64,000 nucleotides of DNA from Methylobacterium sp. Leaf108 (GTDB lineage Bacteria > Pseudomonadota > Alphaproteobacteria > Rhizobiales > Beijerinckiaceae), in the NCBI RefSeq assembly GCF_001423265.1, contig NZ_LMND01000007.1, positions 28,496 through 92,495 on the forward strand, read 5' to 3'. Position 1 is the stretch's first letter, and every line of letters starts with the position of its first letter. Positions 53,929-62,115 of this stretch are shown piece by piece. The position numbers and the translations under genes are program-made. Below the pieces are notes generated by a model, which made no database searches, had not been told where the DNA came from, and was given only the letters and a program-made list of their open reading frames with translations.

Positions 53929-54153
53929 CTACATCCAGGTCCCGTCGTTGATCCGCGACCTGATCGGGTGCTGGTCCGCGAGGAAGTGGGCGTGAGAGAT
54001 GCCCGCGGCCAGAGCGATGGCGGCGGAGGCATACGAACTCGCGGAGCGATAGGGGTGATACCCCGCGGTCGTCACCGCCCACCGGAATCGGTCCCTCTCG
54101 CTGCGGCATGCGAAGACGGCCACGCTGTGGTCTGGGAGTGTGGGGATCTGCAT
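53929..54153 (-). CDS. Possible small protein
   Basis: 74 residues, [25 protein letters not shown] onward, on the minus strand between two plus-strand genes. A GGTGGGGGC sequence lies just before the ATG. Composition is protein-like but I know no homologue. The remaining parts of the 53829-54330 gap hold nothing recognisable. Confidence 0.4.
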   Translation of the reverse strand: MQIPTLPDHSVAVFACRSERDRFRWAVTTAGYHPYRSASSYASAAIALAAGISHAHFLADQHPIRSRINDGTWM

Positions 54154-54330
54154 GCCCCCACCATGCCACGGCGGTCGACCACCACCAACCGCGTCGCACG
54201 ACGCCGGCCGGAGCCTCGAACGGATCCGGCCGCGCCGATGGCAACGCTTGCTCTGGCCTGCGCCATGCGGCAGGAGGGCGAGAGTCGGCCGATCGCCGAT
54301 CTCCCTCCTGTGACCCTCAAGGTGGCGCCG

Positions 54331-54870
54331 ATGCGCATCCGCACGGCCGCGCGCGCCGAGACCACTCCCGCCGGCCAGGCGAGCGACCCGGCCTCCGCGC
54401 CGTTCTGGAAGCGCAAGAGCCTGGAGGCGATGACGCCGTCCGAATGGGAGAGCCTGTGCGACGGCTGCGGCCGCTGCTGCCTCCTCAAGCTCGAGGACGA
54501 CGACACCGGCGAGGTCTACCCCACCGACGTCGGCTGCACCCTCCTCGACGCCCACGCCTGCCGCTGCAGCGACTACAGGAACCGGCAGAAGCGGGTGCCC
54601 GACTGCGTGCGCCTGACGCCGGAGGCGGTGCGCACCATCCCCTGGCTGCCGCCGACCTGCGCCTACCGCCTCCTGCGCGAGGGCCGCGACCTCTACGACT
54701 GGCACCCCCTCGTCACCGGCCGGGCCGCCAGCGTCCACGAGGCCGGCATCTCGGTGCGCGGCCGGGTCTCGGGCAACGAGGAGGAGTTCACCACCGACGA
54801 ACTGCTCGACCGCATCGTCACCTGGCCGGGCCGGACGCCCGAGACCGAGGACCCGAACGAGGACGCCTGA
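54331..54870 (+). CDS. YcgN/UPF0260-like Cys-cluster protein
   Basis: 179 residues from ATG at 54331. The core [21 protein letters not shown] and [24 protein letters not shown] is the CxxCxxCC...C arrangement of the CxxCxxxxC/YkgJ-like putative zinc or Fe-S cluster family. The N-terminal about 25 residues are variable. Function unknown. Confidence 0.85.
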   Translation: MRIRTAARAETTPAGQASDPASAPFWKRKSLEAMTPSEWESLCDGCGRCCLLKLEDDDTGEVYPTDVGCTLLDAHACRCSDYRNRQKRVPDCVRLTPEAVRTIPWLPPTCAYRLLREGRDLYDWHPLVTGRAASVHEAGISVRGRVSGNEEEFTTDELLDRIVTWPGRTPETEDPNEDA

Positions 54871-54905
54871 TCGTCTTTACGCAAGTTAAGATGCGGCCCG
54901 CCTGA

Positions 54906-54930
54906 GGAACCCGGCAATCTCCACCCCGTT
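54906..54930 (+). promoter_or_regulatory. EcfG-type general-stress promoter of the DUF892 gene
   Basis: GGAAC (54906-54910), 16 bp, CGTT (54927-54930): an exact match to the alphaproteobacterial EcfG consensus (GGAAC-N16/17-CGTT). 69 bp upstream of the gene start at 55000. Confidence 0.78.
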
Positions 54931-54999
54931 GCCCTAGCGACGATACGGACTGGATCGCGATCCAAATCCGATCAAGCTCAAGCATACAGGGTCGACACC

Positions 55000-55506
55000 A
55001 TGGGTATTTTCTCCAAGCCGATCAAGACGCTCGACGATTTGTTCACGCACATGCTGCAGGACATCTATTACGCGGAGCAGCAGATCACCAAGTCGCTGCC
55101 GAAGATGATCGACAAGGCCACCAACGCGCAGCTCAAGAGCGGCTTCGAGCTCCACCTGCGCGAGACGGAAGCCCAGATCGGCCGCCTCGACCAGGTGTTC
55201 GCCAAGCTCGGCAAGACGGCCAAGGGCGTCGATTGCGCCGCCATCGACGGCATCATCGCCGAGACCAAGGAGATCATGGGCGACGTCGACGATCCGCAGG
55301 TGCTCGATGCGGCCCTGATCGCCGGCGCGCAGGCGGTGGAGCACTACGAGATCACCCGTTACGGGACGCTGGTCGCCTTCGCCAAGCAGCTCGGCCACCA
55401 CGAGGTCGTCGGCCTGTTGCAGCAGACCCTGGACGAGGAGCGTGCCACCGACACGGTGCTCACCGCCCTCGCCGAAGGTAGCGTCAACAGCCGCGCCGCC
55501 GCCTGA
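55000..55506 (+). CDS. DUF892 ferritin-like stress protein (YciF/YciE type)
   Basis: 168 residues. KTLDDLFTHMLQDIYYAEQQITKSLPKMIDKA and the Glu/His helix motifs (LRETEAQIGRL, VEHYEITRYGTLVAFAKQLG, LDEERATDTVLT) match DUF892 ferritin-like four-helix proteins, typically induced by general stress. An EcfG-type promoter precedes it, which agrees with that role. Confidence 0.92.
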   Translation: MGIFSKPIKTLDDLFTHMLQDIYYAEQQITKSLPKMIDKATNAQLKSGFELHLRETEAQIGRLDQVFAKLGKTAKGVDCAAIDGIIAETKEIMGDVDDPQVLDAALIAGAQAVEHYEITRYGTLVAFAKQLGHHEVVGLLQQTLDEERATDTVLTALAEGSVNSRAAA

Positions 55507-55556
55507 GGGCCGAGCCCCGAGACCGAAGTCCAAGACCGAAGACCCGCAGCGCGATA

Positions 55557-55582
55557 GCCCGGGACCGTCAGGGGTCCCGGGC
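55557..55582. terminator. Terminator between DUF892 gene and nrsF
   Basis: GCCCGGGACC (55557-55566) / GGTCCCGGGC (55573-55582), 10-bp perfect stem and 6-nt loop between convergent genes. No clear T-run. Confidence 0.65.
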
Positions 55583-55591
55583 GTCGTCGCG

Positions 55592-56266
55592 TCAGCGCTC
55601 CGCGAGGAGGCGGCCGCCGGCCAGGGTGTTGGCGCAGATGACGGCGCCGACCACCACGAGATGGATGGCGAGGTCGGTGAGCGTCGCGTCGTGGGGATGG
55701 AACGGGATCAGCAGCACGGCCGCCGCCGCGGCCGCCGCGAGCCCCCCCAAGGCGGCGGTGAGGTTGGGCCGCAGCGGGCAGGCCCGGCGCAGCATCAGCA
55801 CGAGGGCGAGCGACAGCGGCGCCGAGGCGCACAGCAGGAACACGAGGCAGCCGCCCATCTCGTGGGCGTCGGCGACTTCGATGCCGGTCACCGTCCAGGA
55901 GCGCAGGCAGCCGACGCCGCTGGCGCCGATCCAGACAACGGCCGGCCCCAGCGGTAGCAGCGCCCATGCGGGGTTGCGGCCCGGCACGCTGGTGTGGAAG
56001 GCGGCGACGGCCGCCGTCAGCGCGGTGAGCAGGGCACCGAGCGCGGCCAGCCCGAGGTCCGGCACCGCCATGCGCACCCTGAGTCCGTCGAGGTCGGCGA
56101 GCGGCATCAGGACGAGGCCGACCGCCAGTGCCGCGCCGAGCCAGGACGACGCCCGCAGCCACGGGGCGGGCAGGCGCCGGACAGGCGCGAGCCGGCCGGT
56201 CAGATCCTCGACGAGATCGTCGTGACCGTCCCGACCGACGCGGGTCATGTTCCGCGTGTCAGACAT
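55592..56266 (-). CDS. nrsF: NrsF-type anti-sigma factor (DUF1109)
   Basis: 224 residues with about six transmembrane helices and little soluble part except the first 45 residues. Conserved Cys residues (GVGCLRSW, GGCLVFLLC, RRACPLRPN, VICAN) match the redox/metal-sensing topology of NrsF. It overlaps the sigma gene by 8 bp, the usual cognate pairing. Confidence 0.85.
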   Translation of the reverse strand: MSDTRNMTRVGRDGHDDLVEDLTGRLAPVRRLPAPWLRASSWLGAALAVGLVLMPLADLDGLRVRMAVPDLGLAALGALLTALTAAVAAFHTSVPGRNPAWALLPLGPAVVWIGASGVGCLRSWTVTGIEVADAHEMGGCLVFLLCASAPLSLALVLMLRRACPLRPNLTAALGGLAAAAAAAVLLIPFHPHDATLTDLAIHLVVVGAVICANTLAGGRLLAER

Positions 56267-56897
56267 CGGTCCCTCCCCTGGTGCCCGACAACGTCCCGCG
56301 CAGGGCCTTCAGGGCCCGGTGCAGGTTGACCTTGAGCGCGCCCTTGCTGCGCCCGGTGATGGCCGCGGCCTCCTCCAGGGACCGCTCTTGGAACGCCAGG
56401 TGCTCCACCGCCTCGCGCTGGCCCGGCGAGAGTCCGGCCACGGCCCGAGCCAGCGCGAGGTCGCGCTCCCCGGTCTCCAGGCGGGCGCCCGGCGCCGGCC
56501 CGAGATCGGCATGGGCCTCGTAGGCGATGGGATCGTGGACCTCCTGCGGCCGGCGGCCGGTACGGCGCATCGCGTCGATGGCCCGGCGCTGGGTGATGGC
56601 GCGCAGCCAGGGCAGGAACGGCCGGGCGGGATCGTAGGTCGCCCGCGCCCGGTGGATGGTGACGAGGGTCTCCTGCACCACGTCGTCCACCGCATCCGGG
56701 CGCACCCCTTGCGCCCGTGCCATGCCCGCGATCACCGGCAGGCAGTCCTTGAGCAGGCGGCGATACGCGGCGGCATCGCCGCCCTGGGCGGCGGCCATCG
56801 CGGACGACAGCCTCTCGTCGAGCACCATGGTGGACCTGTCGCGGCTCCGCATGACAGTCGCCAGGGACGGCCCCGGATCGACGGACGCGATCATCAT
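56259..56897 (-). CDS. sigF: ECF sigma factor, SigF (ECF16-like)
   Basis: 212 residues. Region 2 shows DAVDDVVQETLVTIHRARATYDPARPFLPWLRAITQRRAIDAMRR and region 4 LSPGQREAVEHLAFQERSLEEAAAITGRSKGALKVNLHRALKALR. The start follows GGAGG by seven bases. Partner of NrsF; in Caulobacter such a pair answers chromate, copper and cadmium stress. Upstream DUF1223 gene is 42 bp away on the same strand. Confidence 0.9.
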   Translation of the reverse strand: MMIASVDPGPSLATVMRSRDRSTMVLDERLSSAMAAAQGGDAAAYRRLLKDCLPVIAGMARAQGVRPDAVDDVVQETLVTIHRARATYDPARPFLPWLRAITQRRAIDAMRRTGRRPQEVHDPIAYEAHADLGPAPGARLETGERDLALARAVAGLSPGQREAVEHLAFQERSLEEAAAITGRSKGALKVNLHRALKALRGTLSGTRGGTDV

Positions 56898-56939
56898 GGT
56901 TGCACCTCCGCTTGTCCAACCCGCGCCATGCCGCCCCCA

Positions 56940-57632
56940 TCAGGACCCGGCGCCGGTCAGGCGCGCGGCCCCGAGGATGCGACCGTCGGCCGCCTGCAGC
57001 AGCACCGCGGCGTCGGACCCGGCCGGCGCAGGCTGGGTCACGGTCCTGGCCGCGCCGGTCCAGCCGCCGAGGTCGCGCACCGAGCGCACCACGTTCGACT
57101 GGACCAGGTCGCGCCCCGCGTTCTCGCCGCGGGCGACCGCGGTGCGGACCTCCCGGTCGAACCCGACGAGGACGATCCGGCCGCTGCCCGCGCCCGCGCC
57201 GAGGCCGACGACGAGGTCGCCACCCTTGCGCACCAGGGTCATCGCGGCGACGGGGGAGGCGCGCCGGGCCTCGGCGATGGCCGCGGCGACCTCGCCGCGC
57301 TGCGAGCCGAGGACGCTGCGACGGCCGTCGATCACCATCTGCGGCGTGAAGACGCGCGTCTCGCCGAGGGTTCGCGCGTAGGCCTCCTGCCGGTCGGTGG
57401 CGGCGGGCAGGGAGACGGTGTCGCGCCAGGACAGGCGGTTCCAGTAGGTGACGTGGAAACCGAGCGCCAAGACGTCGGGCTGGTCGCGCAGGTCGGTCAG
57501 CACCGCCTCGGCCGGCGGGCAGGACGAGCAGCTCTGCGAGGTGAAGAGCTCGACCACCACTGGCCGCTGGGCCGCGGCGAGGGGGGCGGACAGGAGCGTC
57601 AGCCCGGCGAGGGCGAGGTGGAGGGCGCGCAT
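56940..57632 (-). CDS. Exported DUF1223 thioredoxin-like protein
   Basis: 230 residues, signal peptide to about residue 21. The domain starts RPVVVELFTSQSCSSCPPAE with a CSSC active-site-like motif (C35, C38), then FHVTYWNRLSWRDTVS and TRVFTPQMVIDGR. DUF1223 proteins are thioredoxin-fold and uncharacterised. Immediately upstream of sigF-nrsF and probably in the same transcript. Confidence 0.88.
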   Translation of the reverse strand: MRALHLALAGLTLLSAPLAAAQRPVVVELFTSQSCSSCPPAEAVLTDLRDQPDVLALGFHVTYWNRLSWRDTVSLPAATDRQEAYARTLGETRVFTPQMVIDGRRSVLGSQRGEVAAAIAEARRASPVAAMTLVRKGGDLVVGLGAGAGSGRIVLVGFDREVRTAVARGENAGRDLVQSNVVRSVRDLGGWTGAARTVTQPAPAGSDAAVLLQAADGRILGAARLTGAGS

Positions 57633-57696
57633 GGGAGAGGGCTCTTCTCGAACCGCGGGACGGGATGCCCGATGTTCGCCCGCCACCCGTGGCCGG

Positions 57697-58485
57697 TTAC
57701 GTCGCCGGGGCGAGGTCGAAGCGGGAGACGTCGCGCAACAGCGCGACGAACGCCCGTGCCCCGTGGTCGAGGGCGACGGCACCGGCCTGCGCCGTGCCGA
57801 GGCGGGCGTCGCCGATGGCGCCGGCGGGGTTGAGGTCCCCCGCCTTCCAGGCGAAGGCCGCCGGCCGGCCGGCGCGCAGGTGGGTGAAATCCCGCTCCAT
57901 GGCGAGCGTGCGCGGGGTGAAGTCGGCGATGGCCTCGGTGCGCACGACCTCGGGCGCGAGCGCCAGCATCAGCGCCGTCTCGATGCCGCCGGCATGGATG
58001 CCGTGGCGGACCTCGGCGTCCGGAAACAGACCGTCGGGATAGCCGAACCGGCTCCAGGCGGTGGTGACGGCGATGAGGCCGCAGCGCCCGCGCAGCTCCA
58101 GGGCGACGAGGTCGATGAGGGCGCTGTTGCCGCCGTGCGAGGTGACGATGACGAGGCGGCCGCAGCCGGCCCGATGGACGCAGGCGCCGATCTCGATCCA
58201 GGCGCGCAGGGCCGTCTCGGTGGTGAGGGTGAGGGTGCCGGCGAACTCGTCGTGCTCGTCGGATTTGCCCACCGCCTGCACCGGCAGGACCAGCACGTCG
58301 AGGTCGTCGGGGACCAGGGCGGCGACGCGGGCGAGATAGCCCTCGGCGATGGTGACGTCGGTGGAGAGCGGCAGGTGCGGTCCGTGCTGCTCCACCGCCG
58401 CCACCGGCAGCACCGCGATCGTGCGGCTCATGTCGCGCGCACGCATCTCCTGCGTCGTGAGGGCGGACCAGGGCTGCATCGGCAT
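57697..58485 (-). CDS. Creatininase-family amidohydrolase
   Basis: 262 residues. VLPVAAVEQHGPHLPLSTD, SDEHDEFAGTLTL, IVTSHGGNSALID and HAGGIETALML supply the conserved metal and catalytic residues (Glu, His, Asp) of the creatininase/MftE family. Substrate unknown. A GGAGGCTCC-like palindrome occurs near the start. Confidence 0.86.
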   Translation of the reverse strand: MPMQPWSALTTQEMRARDMSRTIAVLPVAAVEQHGPHLPLSTDVTIAEGYLARVAALVPDDLDVLVLPVQAVGKSDEHDEFAGTLTLTTETALRAWIEIGACVHRAGCGRLVIVTSHGGNSALIDLVALELRGRCGLIAVTTAWSRFGYPDGLFPDAEVRHGIHAGGIETALMLALAPEVVRTEAIADFTPRTLAMERDFTHLRAGRPAAFAWKAGDLNPAGAIGDARLGTAQAGAVALDHGARAFVALLRDVSRFDLAPAT

Positions 58486-58538
58486 CGGGGAGGCTCCTCG
58501 CGACCAAGCTGTCCGCCGGCCATAGGCCCTATCGAGCC

Positions 58539-58581
58539 GACGAAAAAGGCGCCCCCGCGCATGCGGGGGGCGCCTTTCGTC
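58539..58581. terminator. Bidirectional terminator between creatininase and CsbD-like genes
   Basis: GACGAAA-AAGGCGCCCCCGC / GCGGGGGGCGCC-TTTCGTC: a long stem flanked by A and T runs (58539-58581). It is strongest as the terminator of the minus-strand CsbD-like gene ending at 58609. Confidence 0.85.
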
Positions 58582-58608
58582 ACCGGTGAGCTGCCGGTCG
58601 TTCGCGGG

Positions 58609-59079
58609 TCAGCGGGTGCGGCGCAGCAGCCAGCCCGCGCCGAAGGCGGCGGCGGCCACCAGCAGCAGCGTCACGGCCTTGTTCTCCTCGGCGCGGTCGG
58701 CGACGGCGCGACTGCGGCGGGCGGCTTCGTGGCGGAGATGACGGCCCCGGTCCTGAACGTCGTCGAAGAGCGCGCGACCGCGGTCGGTGGCCTCGTCGGC
58801 TAGGTGCCGGCTCCGGTCGCGCAGGTCGCGGCCCCGGTCCTGGACGTCGTCGAGCAGGGCGCGGCCGCGGTCGGCGGCCTCGTCGGCGAGGTGGCGGCCG
58901 TCGCGCTGCAGGTTCCGCGCGGTGTCGCGGGCATCGCCGTAGGCGTGCTGGGCGGCTCCGGCGACCTGATCGTAGGCGCCCTCGACCTGCTGGCGGGCGC
59001 GGCCCGTCACGGCGCCGATCGCGGTCTCGCCGCGGCCCTTGAGGTGGCGCAGGCCGCCTTCGAGATGATCTCTGTTCAT
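58609..59079 (-). CDS. CsbD-like N-terminal protein with internal repeats and a C-terminal membrane helix
   Basis: 156 residues. The N-terminus NRDHLEGGLRHLKGRGETAIGAVTGRARQQVEGAYDQVAGAAQ fits the CsbD motif. The middle carries two near-identical about 30-residue units (RHLADEAADRGRALLDDVQDRGR and RHLADEATDRGRALFDDVQDRGR). The C-terminal helix TLLLVAAAAFGAGWLLRR is probably membrane-embedded. General-stress association is inferred. A related csbD gene is just upstream. Confidence 0.78.
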   Translation of the reverse strand: MNRDHLEGGLRHLKGRGETAIGAVTGRARQQVEGAYDQVAGAAQHAYGDARDTARNLQRDGRHLADEAADRGRALLDDVQDRGRDLRDRSRHLADEATDRGRALFDDVQDRGRHLRHEAARRSRAVADRAEENKAVTLLLVAAAAFGAGWLLRRTR

Positions 59080-59223
59080 GCTGAACGATCCTTCGTTCGT
59101 AGGTGGTTCAAACGTGGGTACGACGAAGTCAGGCCCAGTCCCGCGCGGGACGGCACCGAGGCCGCCCCGCGCCATGGTCGTCGTGTCCGGCGATTCGTCG
59201 GGGATCTAATCGTCTTGGGACGA

Positions 59224-59436
59224 TCAGATCTTCTTGACGGCGTCGGCCGCGGTCTGGGCGGCGCTCTTGGCGCCGTCCTTGACGTCGCCGACGGTCTTCT
59301 GGGCTTCGCCCTTCAGCTCCTGGGCCTTGCCCTCGGCCTGCAGCTTCTCGTTGCTGGTGGCCGAACCGATGCCCTGCTTGATGTTGCCGACGGCTTCGTT
59401 GGCGAGACCCTTGATCTTGTCCGTGGTGCTGCTCAT
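59224..59436 (-). CDS. CsbD-family general-stress protein
   Basis: 70 residues starting MSSTTDKIKGLANEAVGNIKQGIG, then EKLQAEGKAQELKGEAQKTVGD, the full CsbD repeat. An EcfG-type promoter lies 72 bp upstream. Small highly expressed stress protein of unknown activity. Confidence 0.9.
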   Translation of the reverse strand: MSSTTDKIKGLANEAVGNIKQGIGSATSNEKLQAEGKAQELKGEAQKTVGDVKDGAKSAAQTAADAVKKI

Positions 59437-59507
59437 GGGAAACGTTCCATCCTTGGTTGAGGAGGCGGCGACGTCGCACACCGTGCCCGCTCACCGTCGG
59501 CAACCGG

Positions 59508-59532
59508 AACGGTGCAGCGCACCGATTGTTCC
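59508..59532 (-). promoter_or_regulatory. EcfG-type general-stress promoter of csbD
   Basis: On the minus strand GGAAC (59532-59528), 16 bp, CGTT (59511-59508), an exact EcfG consensus match. CsbD is a typical EcfG target in Methylobacterium. Confidence 0.78.
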
Positions 59533-59632
59533 CCGGACGACTGCGGGGATCGGTTTTGCGGCAGCGCAGCGATGAGGAGCCGGCAGGGCGCGGCATGACC
59601 TGTCGAACGTCACGATTTCGTCAGGTCTAAAG

Positions 59633-59657
59633 AATTTTGTCCTTGGTCGACAAAATT
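59633..59657. promoter_or_regulatory. AT-rich dyad, operator candidate
   Basis: AATTTTGTC (59633-59641) / GACAAAATT (59649-59657), perfect 9-bp arms with a 7-nt spacer and followed by T residues. Very AT-rich for this genome. It lies 159 bp before the FAH-family start and about 200 bp upstream of csbD. An operator or an unlinked terminator stem; no transcript ends into it from the left. Confidence 0.5.
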
Positions 59658-59816
59658 TTTATGAGGGTCGATGCTGCCGCGATGCTCTATAGCGCCTTGA
59701 ATCGACGATCCGGATCTTTAGAACCGCCGCTGGCGACACCGCCGACGAGGAAGAGCACGCCATGACGATGCACGCCGTGCGTCCCGCTTCCGCGCCCGCC
59801 CGGAGCCTCTGAGGCG

Positions 59817-60581
59817 ATGGCGCGATGGATCTCCTACCGGCACGAGGGCCGGGACGGTTTCGGACACCTCGACGGCGACACCATCGCGGTGTTCACGGGC
59901 GACCTGTTCGGCACGCCGACGGCCACCGGCGAGACCCTCGCCGTCGCGGCGGTGACGCCCGCCCTGCCCTGCCGCCCTTCCAAGCTCATCGCCCTGTGGA
60001 ACAATTTCCACGCGATGGCCGACAAGCAGGGGCTGGAGCGGCCGGCGGCCCCCTTGTTCTTCGTGAAACCGCCCAACACCTACCGCGCCAGCGGCGAGGC
60101 GGTGGCGGTCCCCGAGGGGATCGGGCGCATCCTGTTCGAGGGCGAACTCGGCATCGTCGTCGGCAAGGCCGGGCGCGACCTCACGGTGGAGGCGGCGGCC
60201 GGGCACATCTTCGGCTACACCTGCGTCAACGACGTGACCGCCCTCGACGTCCTCAAGGCCGACCCGAGCTTCGTGCAATGGACTCGCTCGAAGGGCCTCG
60301 ACGGGTTCGGCCCGTTCGGGCCGGTCATCGCCACCGGGCTCGATTCCGACACCCTCACCGTGCGGGTCCGGGTCAACGGTCGCGAGCGCCAGAGCTATCC
60401 GCTCTCCGACATGATCCTCAAGCCCGCCGAGATCGTCTCCCTGGTCTCGCAGGGGATGACCCTGGAGCCGGGCGACCTCATCGCCTGCGGCACCTCGAAC
60501 GGCACCGGCCCGATCCCCAAGGGCGCGACCGTGGCGGTCGAGATCGAGGGCATCGGCGTGCTCGAGAACCGGTTTTCATGA
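59817..60581 (+). CDS. Fumarylacetoacetate hydrolase family protein
   Basis: 254 residues. FAH C-terminal fold: LFFVKPPNTYRASGEAV, EGELGIVVGKAGRDL, YTCVNDVTALDVL, WTRSKGLDGFGPFGPVI and MTLEPGDLIACGTSNGTGPI give the metal-binding Glu/Glu/Asp set and hydrolase pattern. Members hydrolyse or decarboxylate 2-oxo-acids (acylpyruvases, 2-hydroxyhepta-2,4-diene-1,7-dioate isomerases). Substrate unknown. Confidence 0.88.
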   Translation: MARWISYRHEGRDGFGHLDGDTIAVFTGDLFGTPTATGETLAVAAVTPALPCRPSKLIALWNNFHAMADKQGLERPAAPLFFVKPPNTYRASGEAVAVPEGIGRILFEGELGIVVGKAGRDLTVEAAAGHIFGYTCVNDVTALDVLKADPSFVQWTRSKGLDGFGPFGPVIATGLDSDTLTVRVRVNGRERQSYPLSDMILKPAEIVSLVSQGMTLEPGDLIACGTSNGTGPIPKGATVAVEIEGIGVLENRFS

Positions 60582-60914
60582 GGAACGTCACCGCGGCCGC
60601 CGCGCGGCCCATCCCCGCCCATCGGATTCGCGCACCGCTCGGTGGACGACCAAAGGGTGCGCGCCGAGGCTCCCTCTCCTGGAAGGAGAGGGTAGGGGTG
60701 AGGTGTGCGACCTCTCCGGACAGACCTCTCACCTCACCCTGTCCCTCTCCTTCCAGGAGAGGGGACCCGCGCTTCGACCGACGGCCGGCATCTCTCGCCG
60801 CGGGTGATATCCGTGCCGCCGCCCTCGGCCTGGCCCGGGCGGGGGAACCTCCGCGCGCCGGCCGTCTTCAAGCCCGGCAGAACGCCAAGCCCAGCAGAAC
60901 GCAAGGTCAGTGAC
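60582..60914. other. Intergenic region with a palindromic repeat
   Basis: 333 bp between the FAH gene and panE. Apart from the palindrome at 60671-60764 there is nothing gene-like. The frame upstream of panE is open but has no family support. Confidence 0.5.
60671..60764. repeat. Imperfect 34-bp inverted repeat
   Basis: Left arm 60671-60704 (CCTCTCCTGGAAGGAGAGGG...AGGTG) and right arm 60730-60763 (CACCTCACCCTG...CTTCCAGGAGAGGGG). Inner half-sites within each arm also pair (CTCTCCT / AGGAGAG). Nested palindromes of this type are common in intergenic DNA of related genomes. Confidence 0.85.
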
Positions 60915-61925
60915 ATGAGCATCGCCATCGTCGGCGCAGGCGCCATCGGCGGATTCCTCGGGGTTCGGCTCGCCCACGCCGGCGAGGACGTCACCTTCAT
61001 CGCGCGCGGCGCCAACCTGTCGGCCATCCGCGAGAACGGCATGCGCCTGATCGAGGAGAACGGATCCGAGATCCACGTCACCAACCTCAAGGCGACGGCC
61101 TCGATGGCGGAGGCGGGCCCGCACGACGTGGTCCTGCTCACCGTCAAGGCGCACCAGGTCGGGCCGATCGCGGCCGACCTGCACCACCTCATCGGCCCCG
61201 AGACGATGGTGGTGACAATGCAGAACGGCATCCCGTGGTGGTACTTCTCGGGCGGCCACGGTGGGGATCTCGCCGGCACGCACCTCGAGACCGCCGATCC
61301 GGGCGGCCTCATCGCGAAACACCTCGACCCCAAGCACGTGATCGGCTCGGTGGTCTATCCGGCGGCCGTGCTCACCGAGCCCGGCGTGGTGCAGGTCATC
61401 GAAGGCCACCGCTTCGGCTTGGGCGAACTCGACGGCAGCATGAGCCCACGGGTGCAGTCCCTGGCGCAGCGCCTGATCAAGGCCGGCTTCCGCGCGCCGG
61501 TCACCAGCGACATCCGGGCGGAGATCTGGCTCAAGCTGTGGGGCAACCTCAGCTTCAACCCGATCTCGGCGCTCTCCCACGCCACCCTCGTGGACATCTG
61601 CCAGTTCCCCGAGACCCGGGCACTGGCCGCCGACATGATGCGCGAGGCGCAGACCATCGCCAACGCGCTCGGCGTCACGTTCAAGCTCGGCATCGAAAAA
61701 CGCATCGCGGGCGCCGAGAAGGTCGGCGCGCACAAGACATCGATGCTGCAGGACGTGGAGGCCGGCCGGCCCATCGAACTCGAGGCGCTGGTGGGCTCGA
61801 TCATCGAACTCGGCCGCCTCACCGGCACGCCGACCCCGCACATCGGCACGGTCTATGCCCTGATGCGCCTGCTCTCCCAGAGCCTCGATCGCGCGCAGGG
61901 GCGTCTCGCCATCGCGCCGGCCTGA
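60915..61925 (+). CDS. 2-dehydropantoate 2-reductase family (PanE/ApbA)
   Basis: 336 residues from MSIAIVGAGAIGGFLGVRL, the NADPH-binding GxGxxG. VLLTVKAHQV and TMQNGIPWWYF, and the C-terminal catalytic helix EIWLKLWGNLSFNPISALSHATL with K and N residues, fit the family. Functional alternatives (opine or other oxidoreductase) exist. Next to an FAH gene and an acyl-CoA-synthetase gene. Confidence 0.84.
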   Translation: MSIAIVGAGAIGGFLGVRLAHAGEDVTFIARGANLSAIRENGMRLIEENGSEIHVTNLKATASMAEAGPHDVVLLTVKAHQVGPIAADLHHLIGPETMVVTMQNGIPWWYFSGGHGGDLAGTHLETADPGGLIAKHLDPKHVIGSVVYPAAVLTEPGVVQVIEGHRFGLGELDGSMSPRVQSLAQRLIKAGFRAPVTSDIRAEIWLKLWGNLSFNPISALSHATLVDICQFPETRALAADMMREAQTIANALGVTFKLGIEKRIAGAEKVGAHKTSMLQDVEAGRPIELEALVGSIIELGRLTGTPTPHIGTVYALMRLLSQSLDRAQGRLAIAPA

Positions 61926-62115
61926 CGCTTCTCCCCCCTCCCCTCCCACACTCAGGGAGGGGGCACGGCCCGGACGGACGCGGTCGATCCCCTCAGGCGG
62001 GTCCAGGTTGGCGCGCCAGCGCCTCGCCCTGCTTAAGTCTTTGATGTGTCCCAGGTTTTTGACGCAGAACCGGTGGCCACTTTTGCGAAACCTGCTTAAG
62101 GACGGTGACAGATCC

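Larger units (their letters stand above)
59437..59816. other. Divergent intergenic region, csbD to FAH gene
   Basis: 380 bp. Holds the EcfG promoter and an AT-rich dyad (59633-59657), annotated separately. No further gene is supported. Confidence 0.5.
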
